Origin: Spisula solida
Lineage: Eukaryota > Mollusca > Bivalvia > Venerida > Mactridae
Reading direction: 5' to 3'
Assembly (NCBI GenBank): GCA_947247005.1
Contig: OX365951.1
Location: 31,734,899-31,798,898 of the forward strand
Length of the DNA stretch: 64,000 bases
Both the position numbers and the translations under genes were made by a program. The notes under the pieces were generated by a model. That model did no database searches. It saw nothing but the letters and a program-made list of their open reading frames with translations, and was not told the DNA's origin. Positions 24,026 through 35,581 of this stretch are shown here, in pieces. Position 1 is the stretch's first letter; each line of letters starts with the position of its first letter.

Positions 24026-24330
24026 TGCATCTATCAATGTTTTCCCCCAGCGGGGGGGGGGGGGGGGCGGCGGTCATACACGGGACTTTTGACAGAAGGC
24101 TGTTCCCGATAGGTGGGAATTTGACAGACAGAATGGTGCCAAGTCCCGGGAAATTTTGACTTTGGCCGAAATTTTGATCCCGGGGGGTATATAAAGCATC
24201 TCACAGTGGGAGGATTTTGACAAATTGCCCTTGCTCTAGGGTGGGAATTTAGACTTTGAAAAAGTAAAAATCCCCTGGGTAAGCCCGCCGCCCCCCCCCC
24301 CCCCCCTGGGGGAAAACATTGATAGGTGCA
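24026..24330. mobile_element. TGCA-ended MITE with opposing poly-G and poly-C arms, TTA target duplication
   Basis: The left end TGCATCTATCAATGTTTTCC pairs with the right end GGAAAACATTGATAGGTGCA (one mismatch). Inside the ends, CCCCCAG-C then 16 G on the left faces 18 C then CTGGGGG on the right. TTA flanks both sides (24023-24025 and 24331-24333). Same family as 16612-16818. The G- and C-runs of opposite arms are complementary, so the whole unit can form a hairpin with a G:C homopolymer stem. Confidence 0.85.
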
Positions 24331-24333
24331 TTA

Positions 24334-25300
24334 CCGCTAAATATAGCACCGATACATAATTCACATGGGTAAACATGTAGCGTGTTGTCTTCTTGTATGA
24401 ATGTACATGGTATATTTTAAATTGGCATTTTTCAGGATTTCATAGTTTTATTATTGTGTAAATATAGTTATGTTCCATGCACATTTTAAGTGTTGCTTTT
24501 ACATATTCATATACATGTAATGCGGCATTTTAGGCCATTTTTGTGTGTAAGTTTTTGAGGACATTTTGTAAATAGATTTTGTGTTTTGTATTCTTTAAAT
24601 TGATATTTTGTACATATTAGAAATAGAAAGAAAACAGGAAATGAACAGAAATGTATGAAACAAAGAAAGATAGAAACAGAGAAGCTATCACGCTGACAAC
24701 CTCTTATAACGATAATTGTATATTCCGAATTAACAAACCGATTATGTACAGATCTTACGTCATATAGGAACGCGGTCTGTTTAGGTAACGCAGATGTCCG
24801 AAAGTTTACGCCCACATTTATGATTGGTTGATGATAACTTGCATAAACTGTATGAAATGATTTGATTGGCTAAAACAGAAGCCACACACACTGTAGTCGA
24901 CGTTCTGTAGAGATTTTGGAGGGATTCGAACTTGGTTTTCCAAGCTGAACGTATCAATGGTTTTCCATTAGAATTCAATTACGCAGTTAAAATTATATTT
25001 GTTTGGATTTTACCAACACTGACTATATCTTGTTCTTATATTATTGTTGATTGTGGACTTGTGAGAATTCTCACGCGCAAAATACAAAGTTTGGAAATCC
25101 GAACAGTCGTTAGTTCTACTTTATTCCAACAACAGTAAATGCCGGAAAACCGTGCATAACATACACGCGGGTAACTGTATCATTAATAAAGAATATTTAA
25201 AATACATTACTGTAAAATTATAAAAAAAGACAAAAACAATGTACATTTCTGTACGAATGTTTTTATTCTTTATCAATGGAACAGTTACATGCACACGTAT
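24334..25300. other. Gene-free spacer
   Basis: Frames at 24507-24815, 24781-24978 and 24932-25138 overlap each other on both strands and carry no recognisable domain. Nothing else is identified before the truncated retrotransposon. Confidence 0.55.
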
Positions 25301-26447
25301 GTTACATATTTATGCTGGTGGAGGATCTACTTCGAGGCTCTTTATCAGGCCAGCAATCTGACCTGATATTGCTAGATTTTTCAAAGGCTTTTGACAAAGT
25401 TAACCATGAGAAACTTATATTTAAACTCCATCAGTATGGCATCAGGGGTCAAACACTACAATGGATCCGAGCATTCTTGTCCAACAGGTCTCAACAAGTC
25501 GTGCTTGAAAATGATACTTCAGACAGTGTACCTGTCACATCTGGAGTACCACAGGGATCAGTACTCGGGCCCATACTTTTCCTTATATATATAAACGACT
25601 TACCCGATGACATCAAATCCAAGGTCAGGCTGTTTGCTGATGATACCGCGGTGTACTTGGCAGTATCAAATCTGCAGGATGCAAAGCTCCTGCAGGATGA
25701 CCTAAACAGACTCCAGGAATGGGAAGCATTATGGGACATGGACTTCAACCCACAAAAGTGCACTGTTATACAGGTGACACGCTCAAAACATCCAGTCCCA
25801 TCCACATACACCCTACATGGCCAAACCCTGGAGAATGTGACATGTGCCAAGTACCTCGGGGTTGATATCAGCAGCGACCTGACCTGGACACATCACATAG
25901 ACCGGGCAACAACATCAGCCAACCGTACGCTGGGGTTTCTGAGCGAAATATACGTACACAGAACCCCAGCGTACGGCAAATAGCATACAAAGCCCTAGTA
26001 CGCCCAGTCATCGAATATTCATCCCCTGTCTGGAGCCCGTACACCAAGGACCTCATAGACAGGGTAGAGATGATCCAAAGGCGGGCTGCTAGGTGGGTAT
26101 GTAGCGACTACTCATACTACTCCAGTGTAACTGGTATGCTAGAGAAGCTTCGTTGGAGATCCCTACAAGACAGGCGAAGTGATGCTCGCCTGTGCTTGAT
26201 CTACAAGATCGTCCACGGGCTTGTAGCCATACAAATGCCACCATATATCACACACCCTGCCAGAACATCAAGGACCCATCACCCCCTCGCATTCAGACAA
26301 ATACACTGCCGAGTAGATTACTATAAATATTCCTTCTTCCCGCTTGCAGTCATACAATGGAACAGGTTACCGTCCAACATAGTCATGCTGCCTACCTTAG
26401 AAAACTTCAAGGAGGCAGTGTGTACTATTCCCCACACTATGCCATAA
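25276..26447 (+). pseudogene. Reverse transcriptase fragment of the retrotransposon
   Basis: The catalytic F-A-D-D is intact but the upstream endonuclease is missing, and the C-terminus is displaced by the frame break near 25940. The break lies inside a perfect 15-bp inverted repeat (25923-25937 and 25962-25976). No product of normal length can be made from this copy. Confidence 0.8.
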
Positions 26448-26655
26448 TTCACAGTACCTTATATTTTAATAACCATACTTTTACCTTTTACTAGCTATCA
26501 CTGTTCCTTCGAACTTTTAACTTTGTATTTCACTCCTATTCTCTTTTACTTTTAACTTTTTTACTTTACTCACACCACTTGGCGTGCATTCAATTGCCTG
26601 CACATAATCTCCGCGAGGGGGTGATGCAGTATACATAGATAGATAGATAGATGAT
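25310..26655 (+). mobile_element. 5'-truncated non-LTR retrotransposon (CR1/L2/Jockey-like), frameshifted
   Basis: Seen: reverse-transcriptase motif A (LILLDFSKAFDKVNH), motif B (SGVPQGSVLGPILF) and motif C (FADDTAVYL) in the frame 25276-25983, then the typical C-terminal region (RRAARWV, MLEKLRWRSL) in another frame ending at the stop at 26447. The frames join at about 25940 through a net one-base deletion, downstream of which the protein reads on through to 26447. The 3' end carries an ATAG microsatellite tail (about 26636-26652), as many target-primed elements do. The endonuclease and 5' part are absent, so this is a dead 5'-truncated copy. The exact 5' junction is uncertain because the first codons of the open frame are unrelated to the family. 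Confidence 0.85.
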
Positions 26656-26876
26656 TAGACTGCACATGCATTTTGATGAGAATAAAGCTTTTATGAATAG
26701 TTTATGCTTGAGTTTGTTCATGTATCGTCAGTTAAGAATGTTTATTTACAAAATGCACAAAACGTATATCAGAATTATACAATGCGCGGTGCATACTGAC
26801 AAGCCTGATACTATCCGCAGAAAATCGTGATTTGCATCTGCCTAATTTCCCATGTCCACTAAGGCTCGAATTGCAA

Positions 26877-27043
26877 AAGAATGAATGAATGCATGAATGA
26901 ATGGATTAATGAATGGGTGAAGGAAGGAAAGAATGGAGAAATGGGAGAATGAATGAATGAATGAATGAATGAATGAATGAATGAATGAATGAATGAATGA
27001 ATGAATGAATGAATGAATGAATGAATGAATGAATGAATGAATG
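26877..27043 (+). repeat. AATG tetranucleotide microsatellite
   Basis: About 25 uninterrupted GAAT/AATG units (26946-27043) with a degenerate leader from 26877. On the minus strand it yields an artefactual Ile-His-Ser-Phe repeat frame (26842-27051). Confidence 0.9.
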
Positions 27044-27852
27044 ATAGTCACGGTGTTAGAAATACATTGTATAATACGTGTTACGGCTATGTTATGACGT
27101 ATTGCAAATGCATTTTCGGGTTTGGTTATGTCTTGGTTACACCAAAGGTCTTTTGTTGTACTACATAGGCCTACACTAGTCTAGATCAACTACTAAGTTG
27201 TTTTGAGATACAATTTGATGCTCCCCGCTAATTAATTTTATGCGTTCACTTAAAAAATCGTTCAACCACCAACTTGTCAGAAAAATCAACTGTTGTCCTA
27301 ATGACTTAGTGTCATAAACTGATTTATTCAGAGCTCTCATGGTATGGACATTTCAGTGCTTTGATTCTAGAAGTTACCTCCCTTTTATCCGGGTTACATT
27401 CGGAACGGCTTAGACTTAGACATTACCGTCAACTGATACGATTAGTCACGCTTTTTGTGTGGATTTTGTGAATGCTTTTGGCGACAAATAAAGCCATGGA
27501 CATAAACATATCATTGAAGAAAATGTCACAAAATACCATGTATATGTTTGCGTACTCGATCACAAGGGCAGATGCTACACTTTGACCTAAGAAGCTGATG
27601 ATTTATAGGTGCCATATGGACAATGTCAATCAGCTGAAAGTGAAAGTAGAAACTTGAAATTGAAAATCTAACTTCAAGTTAGACGTTGGTGTTGCTCTTG
27701 ACACTGGAATAGCTCTGCATTTTAAACACAGAAAAAAGTTAATATATTCTGAAATCTAGACATGGTAAAGTATATTAAACATATTCAAATACGAATGTAC
27801 AATGTTCAGACATCTGGGAAATTGCAATTTCACTGTTCTTTCAGTAGTCTAA

Positions 27853-28023
27853 TGCACCAGTCAATTGAAACCACGCCTCCCCCAACCCTGCATGCATTTA
27901 ATCCCTCCCCCATGGCTATATTTCCCGCTATTCCGGTGTGAAACAAAAGCCCTGCACTCGCCCGTATGGGACTGTTCCCTGTCCTTCCCTGGGATGGGAC
28001 TGTGGTTTCAATTGACTGGTGCA
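27853..28023. mobile_element. Short MITE with 22-bp TGCACC-type inverted ends
   Basis: TGCACCAGTCAATTGAAACC (27853) and its exact complement ending at 28023 form perfect ~22-bp inverted repeats around a C-rich core. The termini resemble the TGCA(C/T)..TCAAT ends of the poly-G MITE family. No target duplication is visible, so this copy may have lost one flank. Confidence 0.65.
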
Positions 28024-28419
28024 CGCATAACTTTTAAGGATTTCAGTGATTTCCTGAGTCCTGTTACAGCTTAGTCCTTCGCAGGGTGGTAAGGTGGCAA
28101 TTAAATGGTTAAAGCTGTAGACGAGTACCAAAGGTTCCAGATTTGAGTCTCTGCCACGGTAATGGACATTTCAGAAATGCTTTTCAATATTTACCATCCA
28201 ATTAAGAACTGGTTGGTAACCAAGAGGTAGTCTTGGCTCACATGTATCTGTGCAGAACACAGAGCGTAAAGAACCACAAAGAGTCTATTCGGAAAAAGCT
28301 AGGCTATCACACCCGGGTCCCTGGTATCATAAAAACTGTATGTCTCTTCACCTTACCTCACCTGTCAGATAAATTTGCGATAATGCCAGAGAGATAGTTG
28401 AACTGCCTTCTTTGTAGCA

Positions 28420-28560
28420 TTATGGTAGAGCCGCTCTACCACTAGGCTATAAAGAAAGTGGTTGAGTGTCCACTTTGATTGTGAGAGTTCCCGGGTTTGA
28501 TCTTAGGCCGTGTTATACCACAGAAATCCCTGTGCTAGATGCTCTGAATAGAAAGGGAAG
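28420..28560 (+). repeat. tRNA-derived SINE
   Basis: GTGGTTGAGTGTCCACTTTG (A-box region) about 45 bp before CCCGGGTTTGATCTTAGGCC (B box), followed by a GTGTTATACC segment, is the layout of the tRNA-derived SINEs common in bivalves. A minus-strand A-box-like TAGTGGTAGAGCGGCTC sits immediately left (28424-28450), possibly a second, opposed fragment. It lies in the putative leader region of the ITPRIP-like gene. Confidence 0.55.
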
Positions 28561-28805
28561 CTAGCTTTTCCCTCGTAAGGTCTTTCCAAAAAACTCAGAA
28601 CTGAAAGGTAGGGGAAGGTATCAAATAAAACAAAAAATTCTCTCTCAATCCTCGTGGTGATGGATAACATCAGGATTGAGGTGTCAAGAGTGATCAATAT
28701 AAGTATCCTATTTAGTAGATTTGCACTTCAACTGTAGCAGCTCATGTTTGTCTGCAAAAGAAAATTAAAATCAATATCATTGTTGCTTTTATATTTTCAG
28801 ACATA

Positions 28806-31031
28806 ATGGAGAACTGGAGAGATCTTCTACATCTCAATGATGATGAGTACGTCAAAGTGAATGTTTCTCTGTACAAATGTGGGGACACTCATCAAGAAAC
28901 TGATCATTCTGAACAAGAACAAATGCACATCCATACAAGTACATCTAAACCTCCTTTGCTGAAGAATGTTCTTGGAGAAAATATGTTTAAAAGTCTTCAA
29001 GAATGGTTTGCCGATTCCGAAATTGATAAAGTCGATGACATCAAACAAAATGTTGCTGGTGTAGATCCGTGTGAAATGATTTATAATAATGCAACTACGT
29101 TCCATCCTACAGTATTGTTGATAAGATGTTTTGCTCTAATCCTAACAGCTTGTGTGATTATGTTAACCATGTACTGTATCAGAAGGCGTTTCAGACAACC
29201 AATACAAGATCTGTTCAAGGAAAATACTTCACAAGCAAGTATTAAAAGCTTCATCAGTGATCAAAACATGGAGACTGATGATTACATCGACCAACCAAAT
29301 ATTGAATGTTTGACAGACTATTCATGTAGTGATCAGATACTTGTTGATTCAGATAAAAGTCAGAATATAAAGAATGAAAAACACCAAATTGGGACTCGTT
29401 TAGTTTATCAGGGAGAAACTGGTACGAATGTCCAGTCTGAGAAACGTATTGAAGCATTTCCATTTCTCGAAAAAACCTCTGACAAGTTATTTAAAAAAAT
29501 GGACAAACTGTTACTAAAAGGACTTGCTGAAGGTCAAAGTGCCGCACAGAATTGTCAAGGAACTCCAAGATTGGCGAGGCGTAGTCTTCAACGACGTCAG
29601 AGGACTGGAAGCTCACCAATGTTAGCTTCTATGGTAGATTCTGTAGAAAATGGTCAAGAAGACGGTGAGAATGAAGAACAAGGGACGGCATGGATGCACT
29701 TCAAACTTTTCTCTCAACATTTAAACTGGAAATTTCCTTCTGTTTGCCATGTAAATCCTACAAACTATCCGCCACATGTTCAGAAGTTGTTACACTATTA
29801 CCGGTGTGTCTGTCCGATTCCTCTGAATGCTTGGAAAACTGCAACTTTGATAGTAAACTATGTATTATATTTGATATCAATTGAACTGGCTTATCTGAGG
29901 ACTAAATCTGGTTATCGATTTGTGGAGTTTCTTGGGAATGGCTCCATGCAGAATGGTAGTAAGGTGTGTAAATGTAATCAGTTTGATGTTATGATGTTGC
30001 TACAAGCTCCAGTCCCTCCTGATGTTGTAGTTGATAACTCGGTGGATGGTATTCCACCTCCAGGTGTACCTCCAGGTATGGTGATAATAGGATCTCAAAC
30101 AACAAAGGAACGCTTGAGTAAGAATGTTCTCTCTAGACTTGATCTGAATGGTTCACAGCTATATTGTTTGTCTTCCAAGGAATGTTTGATAGCGGCTGAA
30201 GATCTCATCGAGGAATGTCTTCATGCATTGTATACAAGTACAAGGTCTGCCCTGGATCGTCTTCCTTTCCAAGTGAAAGGGTCTCCAACAGGGTCAACTG
30301 TAATTAACATTAATACAAGAGCTTTGGTTGGCTTCGGTGAGCCAGAAATCCGCATACGTTTGCAACCTGTCTTGCGCCTTCCAGTACACGGTTGGTACCA
30401 AAAACCCATATTGTATGCGACACCTCCTATGCTTGAGTCCGATGTCAAACTCCGAGAGTCAACAAATTTGAGTAACTGTGTAAATCATGATTTATTATGG
30501 AATCTGGAAACATGTGATTTTGAAAACGTTTTCAATGAAGAAGTCTCTGTTTTGATGAAACATGCAAGAATAAACTCGTGCCATCTGGTTTGTTTAATGA
30601 TTGTGAAATGTCTCCTCACTGGATGTAGAAAGAACAGTCTGGTTGACCGTGGTGTATTTCCTGCTACACATATATCCACAGTAATGAACTATCTGATGCT
30701 AGAAAGTTCACCCAGCCAATGGAACTTCGATCAACTTGCTGATCGATTTTCTGATGCTGTACATTTTCTGCAGTCAGCTTATGAAAGTTCTCGCTTACCT
30801 GAATTCTTTATTTCCAACCCCCATCTGATCAGCAAGATGCCTCCTGTCGCTAACAACCAGATGCTGGTCCAGAAAAGACAGAAGAATATGTTGACAGAGA
30901 CTCCCAGAGAAATCCTGGACAAGAGATTAGATTACTTGAAATCTTGTTTACGTGAATCTGGGTTAAAAGATTGTATAAAAGAGGAATTCTCATCGGACAT
31001 GTGGGAGTTTGAATTTTTTCTCTTTAACTGA
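28806..31031 (+). CDS. ITPRIP-like membrane protein with Mab-21 nucleotidyltransferase fold
   Basis: Seen: 741 codons in one exon, entered through an acceptor (TATATTTTCAG) ending at 28800; ATG follows five bases later. One hydrophobic segment at about residues 101-124 (VLLIRCFALILTACVIMLTM) is followed by basic residues, predicting a single-pass protein with the large C-terminal part cytosolic. A Mab-21-type domain spans about 320-700: FVEFLGNGSMQNGS (373-385) holds the Gly-Ser nucleotidyltransferase loop and NQFDVMMLL (391-399) the metal-site strand. The C-terminal half (EEVSVLMKHARINSC, RLPEFFI) matches the Mab-21 helical region. Known: ITPRIP-family proteins share this arrangement; human ITPRIP modulates IP3 receptors. 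The first acidic position of the usual [DE]-x-[DE] motif is Gln here (Q-F-D), so catalysis is doubtful. Closest family ITPRIP/ITPRIPL; orthology to a specific member is not decided. Confidence 0.82.
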   Translation: MENWRDLLHLNDDEYVKVNVSLYKCGDTHQETDHSEQEQMHIHTSTSKPPLLKNVLGENMFKSLQEWFADSEIDKVDDIKQNVAGVDPCEMIYNNATTFHPTVLLIRCFALILTACVIMLTMYCIRRRFRQPIQDLFKENTSQASIKSFISDQNMETDDYIDQPNIECLTDYSCSDQILVDSDKSQNIKNEKHQIGTRLVYQGETGTNVQSEKRIEAFPFLEKTSDKLFKKMDKLLLKGLAEGQSAAQNCQGTPRLARRSLQRRQRTGSSPMLASMVDSVENGQEDGENEEQGTAWMHFKLFSQHLNWKFPSVCHVNPTNYPPHVQKLLHYYRCVCPIPLNAWKTATLIVNYVLYLISIELAYLRTKSGYRFVEFLGNGSMQNGSKVCKCNQFDVMMLLQAPVPPDVVVDNSVDGIPPPGVPPGMVIIGSQTTKERLSKNVLSRLDLNGSQLYCLSSKECLIAAEDLIEECLHALYTSTRSALDRLPFQVKGSPTGSTVININTRALVGFGEPEIRIRLQPVLRLPVHGWYQKPILYATPPMLESDVKLRESTNLSNCVNHDLLWNLETCDFENVFNEEVSVLMKHARINSCHLVCLMIVKCLLTGCRKNSLVDRGVFPATHISTVMNYLMLESSPSQWNFDQLADRFSDAVHFLQSAYESSRLPEFFISNPHLISKMPPVANNQMLVQKRQKNMLTETPREILDKRLDYLKSCLRESGLKDCIKEEFSSDMWEFEFFLFN

Positions 31032-31456
31032 ACTATAACAATGCTTTTAGGTCATTTTAGAAGCTTTTTGATGACTGTGCTATAAATATATACGGAATGT
31101 TTCGTTTCTATATTTGATATATCAAAACTTACCTGTTTTTCAACCATTCTTTAGTATTAACATGTGATGAATAGTATAGTTAAACTATTAATTATTAATT
31201 TTTTCCTTGAACTAGTTAAGTTTTTTTAATAACCAGTTCTGACTAGGACTTCAAACTGATAAATGTGGACATTGTTACCATAAGATCGGGAGACTAACTA
31301 TATATTTTCAATCATTTGTACAAATCCATTTTCAATCAATCAAAATAATTATATTTATATTTGTGTCTGACATTGAATAACAGTTAACACACAAAATGTT
31401 GTAGATGAAAGCTGTGTTATTTTAAATCATACTGAAATAACCACAATTTAACTAAA

Positions 31457-31781
31457 GCCAAAACAAATTAATTATGTGGTTCTAGTAACCCGACCTTTTT
31501 GGCCCGACCCTAAACATTTTATAGCCAAAGGAAAATTTTTTTGTGGAATCGGCTATTTTCCGGAACAGTACAAAAACTACGGCATTTAGTGGTTACAGTA
31601 TCGATTATATTATGGATGTATTATTCTCGCTTATTACCATTGATGATTCTTCCAAGGTTTTTGCGAAAACCTGCTCGGGTCGGAAAATAAAATAATTTTA
31701 AAAAATATAATATTTCTCCTACAGACGAACCCTAATTTTTTTCACCATGTTACTAGAACCACATAATTTATTTGTTTTGGC
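31457..31781. mobile_element. Inverted-repeat MITE with 5-bp target duplication
   Basis: Left GCCAAAACAAATTAATTATG, continuing GTGGTTCTAGTAAC, pairs with the right end over ~33 bp with one mismatch. CTAAA flanks both sides (31452-31456 and 31782-31786). It is inserted about 430 bp after the stop of the ITPRIP-like gene, so likely in its 3' untranslated region. No coding capacity. Confidence 0.75.
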
Positions 31782-31786
31782 CTAAA

Positions 31787-34150
31787 AGTTAATTCTTCAG
31801 TGATAATGTACAATGATAATTTATATGTAATATTATGATAAATACAAGCATATAAACAACCTATAGGTCGCCGGAGATAACACTAGTCTTTGTTTACAAA
31901 TCAAAATGAAAATTAAATACATTTTCGATATTCACTTTTGTTCAATCTTGTGCATATACACTTTTACTGATCTACTCTTTAAATCTACACTGACAACTGG
32001 CAGCCAGTCGACCGTGCAGTGTTTATAATTTGCTTTGTTTGTTTATTGATAAGGCTAGAGTTATCCCGGGCGAACTATACCTAAAATTATAGGTGGGGTT
32101 TTGTTAAAGAAATACCGTACTAATTTTTTAGAATGATAACATTATGGAATTTTACAAGTACAATCATGTACTTAACTAATACAGTACTGCAAAATCATTT
32201 ATTTTTATGGCCATTTAATTTTGTGGATTTTGGTAAAATGCAATTCTTGGGTTTGTAAATTTTTGTATTACGAAAAGGAAGGGTTAATCTTTGCTCAGGT
32301 TTTTGGAGGTTGAGTAATCACAGTGATTAGATTTTGTGGTCTAGTTTCACCTCAAATTCGATGAAAATTTTACCCCCACAAAAATAGATGATTTTACAGT
32401 ATGTATTAATTGAAAAGATTAACTTGATCCTGACCTTTATTTCAAAATACAGTACAAGGTTCATTCCCAGAACATATCCATTTCTGTAAAAATGCTGTGC
32501 TTTAAAAAAATCAGGTTATTCAGACAAATGTTCATAAATATCTCATACATATCTCTGGCTTAGAATTAGAAAGCTGTACATGTTGTAAGTACAAAGTCAA
32601 TATTTTGAGAAAACCAGAAAAAACTGTCTGAAAACAATTTAACTACTTTACTTACGGAAAAGCAAGCTTTTTCAACTTAAGTTTGGTCAACATGACCACT
32701 TCTGATTTTCATGAAAATAGGCTTATAAGAAGTGCCTTCAGATGCAGATTTCAACCATGCATGAGTCTTATAAGGTCATAAGTAGTACTTACGACCTTCT
32801 TATTCTAAGCCAGCGATATGCCATGATAAAATTGTGCTTAGAAGTTATATGTAGATAAGAAGTCAAGAATCAGATTTATGGTTTCCAGTGATACTACATG
32901 TATTACTTTGTGATATATTTGTGATATTTTTACATTCGGAATGTTTACATTATCTACGCATGCTACTTATAAAATTGTTATAATAGATTATAGTATATGT
33001 GTGCCGTGACGTTATATTAGTATACAATATTTATATTTGGAAACTGCCACTTTTGAAAACTGCTTGTATAATTGTATATGAGGACCATTTGTATTTTTAA
33101 AAAAAAATATGATGTACATGCATGCATGCATTTTGTATTTCATGTAAATGATTTGGTATCATCTTTCTTGTGTTTCATATTTTCAATACCTGTTTTATAT
33201 AAATGGCATCATTTTCACAACACTTCTTTATAAGTTTATATACCCCTTATATGGTCATGTTTGTCCATATCTATGAGGGATGTTAAACTGATTCAAGTAT
33301 TTCAAATATTTACTGCTGTGCTTTCTTAGTGTCAAAATTATTTTATCTAGATTAAGATAAATACAGCTGGTGCTTTGTACACCTAGCATATACATAGCAT
33401 ACACATGTATTTGACATGTGGTGAGATTGATCGTTCTGTTTTAATAAAGTCACACCTACACACTTCAACATTTATGTGTGGAATCATTGTTTAGCTCAAT
33501 ATTGCCATGTATCTCTGTATAGTTTATAGATACAGATGACAGTTTTATCTCATACAATTGACAATCCAAGGCCAATAAGTCTTTCTTGTTTCGGTCTGGT
33601 TTGTTTGTGCTATACAGTACATTGTTAGGTGATGGCACCATTCAGTATAGATTCGAAGTCCGCTATAGCAGTCTAGGGAAAAACTGCTAGGTATAGGTGT
33701 AAATTATTATGTATATTGTTGTTAGATTCATGCTTTGTTCTGGGAAGACGGGTTCAACCTGATGGATTTTGACAAACTTAAACCTTGACAGAATAGAGAG
33801 TCATATATCAAGATTGAATGTTGCTTCGGCTGCTGATAAGGGCATCAAGTCCTAGAGGTAACCTTTAAGGCACTTAAGCAATGCATCTTCCTTTAAGCCT
33901 GCGTCACATCAGTCTTGCCACAGCCATACAGTGTACACCTGTCTAGGATCAGATTTTGAGGCACATTTTGGGGTAATTGTTGGTGTTTCTCCCAAGGCCA
34001 TCCTACGATGACTGTACGAAATATAAGTGTTGCAAGAAATAGCAATGTTGCAAGTCAAATTCTCGATATGTGGATTTTTTTGCATTTTGCTATATTCATG
34101 CAACACATAGGACTGTCATACTGATAGCGTATGGCTGCCTTTCAATGTCT
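31787..34150 (+). other. Probable long 3' UTR and spacer after the ITPRIP-like gene
   Basis: No reading frame or repeat unit of note. AATAAA at 33443-33448 is one possible poly(A) signal, which would give a ~2.4-kb 3' UTR; nearer variants cannot be excluded. Confidence 0.35.
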
Positions 34151-34159
34151 GCCATCTGT

Positions 34160-34710
34160 CACTGATCACTCTTCCTCCATCGTTCCTTCACAATTTCTTG
34201 TGAACACACTAGAGGTCACATTTGCGACCCAATCTTCATGAATCTTGGTCAGAATGTTTGTCTGTATGAAATCTATGTCAAGACACAAACTAGGTCATGT
34301 GGGGTAAAAAACAAGGTCACTTTGTCTAATCTTAGAAAAAGCTTGTGAACGCATTTGAGGTCACAATTATGGTCAAATATTCATGAAACATGGTCAGAAT
34401 TTATGTCTATATAAAATATATGTCAAGTTCGAAACTGGGTCATGTGGGGTAAAAAACTAGATGACTAGGTCAAATCTAACAGATTGTGAGCACATTAGAG
34501 GCCACAATTATAGCTTGATCTTCATGAAACTTTGTTAGAATGTTTGTCTCTAAAATCTAAGCCAAACTTAAACAGCACTACTAGTATCTGTCCAATGAAC
34601 TTATTTGAGCAATGTGGAACAGTCTTGGCCCAATTGCTGCATTTGGTATGTAGCAAAAGCAATGTTTATCAGGTGAGCAATATAGGGCCATCATGGCCCT
34701 GTTGTTATGA
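34160..34710 (+). repeat. Second family of ~145-bp tandem-repeat element
   Basis: Three monomers contain GAGGTCACA/GAGGCCACA (about 34212, 34353 and 34498), ATCTTCATGAA.C.TGGTCAGAATG and GGTCATGTGGGGTAAAAAAC. The 3' end reads CAGGTGAGCAATATAGGGCC followed by ATCATGGCCCT, a GGGCC..GGCCC inverted repeat. It shares the CAGGTGAGC end motif with the pearl-like elements but has a different core. Confidence 0.7.
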
Positions 34711-35178
34711 TATTTTACTTTCCAAAGTAATTAAATGTGTAGCTGATGTGACACAGACTTTATGTAGCAAACCTATTGGTAATCATAGTAAGCTGATGTG
34801 CGTGTGATGATTTATATTGAGAGTATTAAGGTTTGTTCACATGTACACAATGTAATGTTAACTGGTAAAATCTCAGTCTCAGTTGTCAAATATCCCAGCT
34901 AGATCTGCATTATTTTGTATAAATGCTTGTTAATGTTTTTTTATTATTATTTATTGATTATATTAATACACACTATAGCGTTTTGAAAGCTTTAAGTTAT
35001 TGAATAAATACTTGACTTATCAATATGTTTGTGCATTATGTTGTTTCTTGGTGCATATTCAACTGAGGATTATATGCTTGTATGTAAAAAAACCTGTACA
35101 GGGTATCTGGTCTTTATTCAAAGTGTTCCAGATCAGAGAATTTTGCACACAAGTTTTGGTCCCATGCATGATTATTTA

Positions 35179-35581
35179 CAGTGCCCACCAAAAATAAGTA
35201 TACAGATGTTATTTCCCCATTTACTTGTCTGTAATAACAGTATTATAAAACAGTGAAACAACACTTTTTTGAAGAAAAAGGAATATTTTTGTTTATTATA
35301 TGTAAATATACATTAATTGGTACCCTAGGTGCAAAATATAAAGTTTCTTTGTCCCTAGTGAATGGTAACTTAGTCACAAAAACATGGAAAATTCAGCATT
35401 TTTATATCACATGGTTATTTAAATTCAGAACATATTCATCTTTATTTTTACCTCTGTTTTTACTCATTTAGTTTCAGAAACAAGTACAATTGTAACTGTC
35501 TGATAAAAGGATATTGAATAATTTAACCAAGGTAAATTTAGCAACAATTATTTACTGTATACTTATTTTTGATGGGCACTG
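35179..35581. mobile_element. Tc1/mariner-type MITE (403 bp), TA-flanked
   Basis: Left CAGTGCCCACCAAAAATAAG, continuing TATACA, and the right end (TATACTTATTTTTGATGGGC, then ACTG) are complementary with one mismatch. TA dinucleotides flank both ends (35177-35178 and 35582-35583). The internal frames (35253-35471 and neighbours) have no transposase motif. Confidence 0.85.

Noticed and set aside
26842..27051. Minus-strand frame encoding an Ile-His-Ser-Phe repeat protein
   Set aside because: It is the translation of an AATG microsatellite; no start context, splice sites or non-repeat domain.
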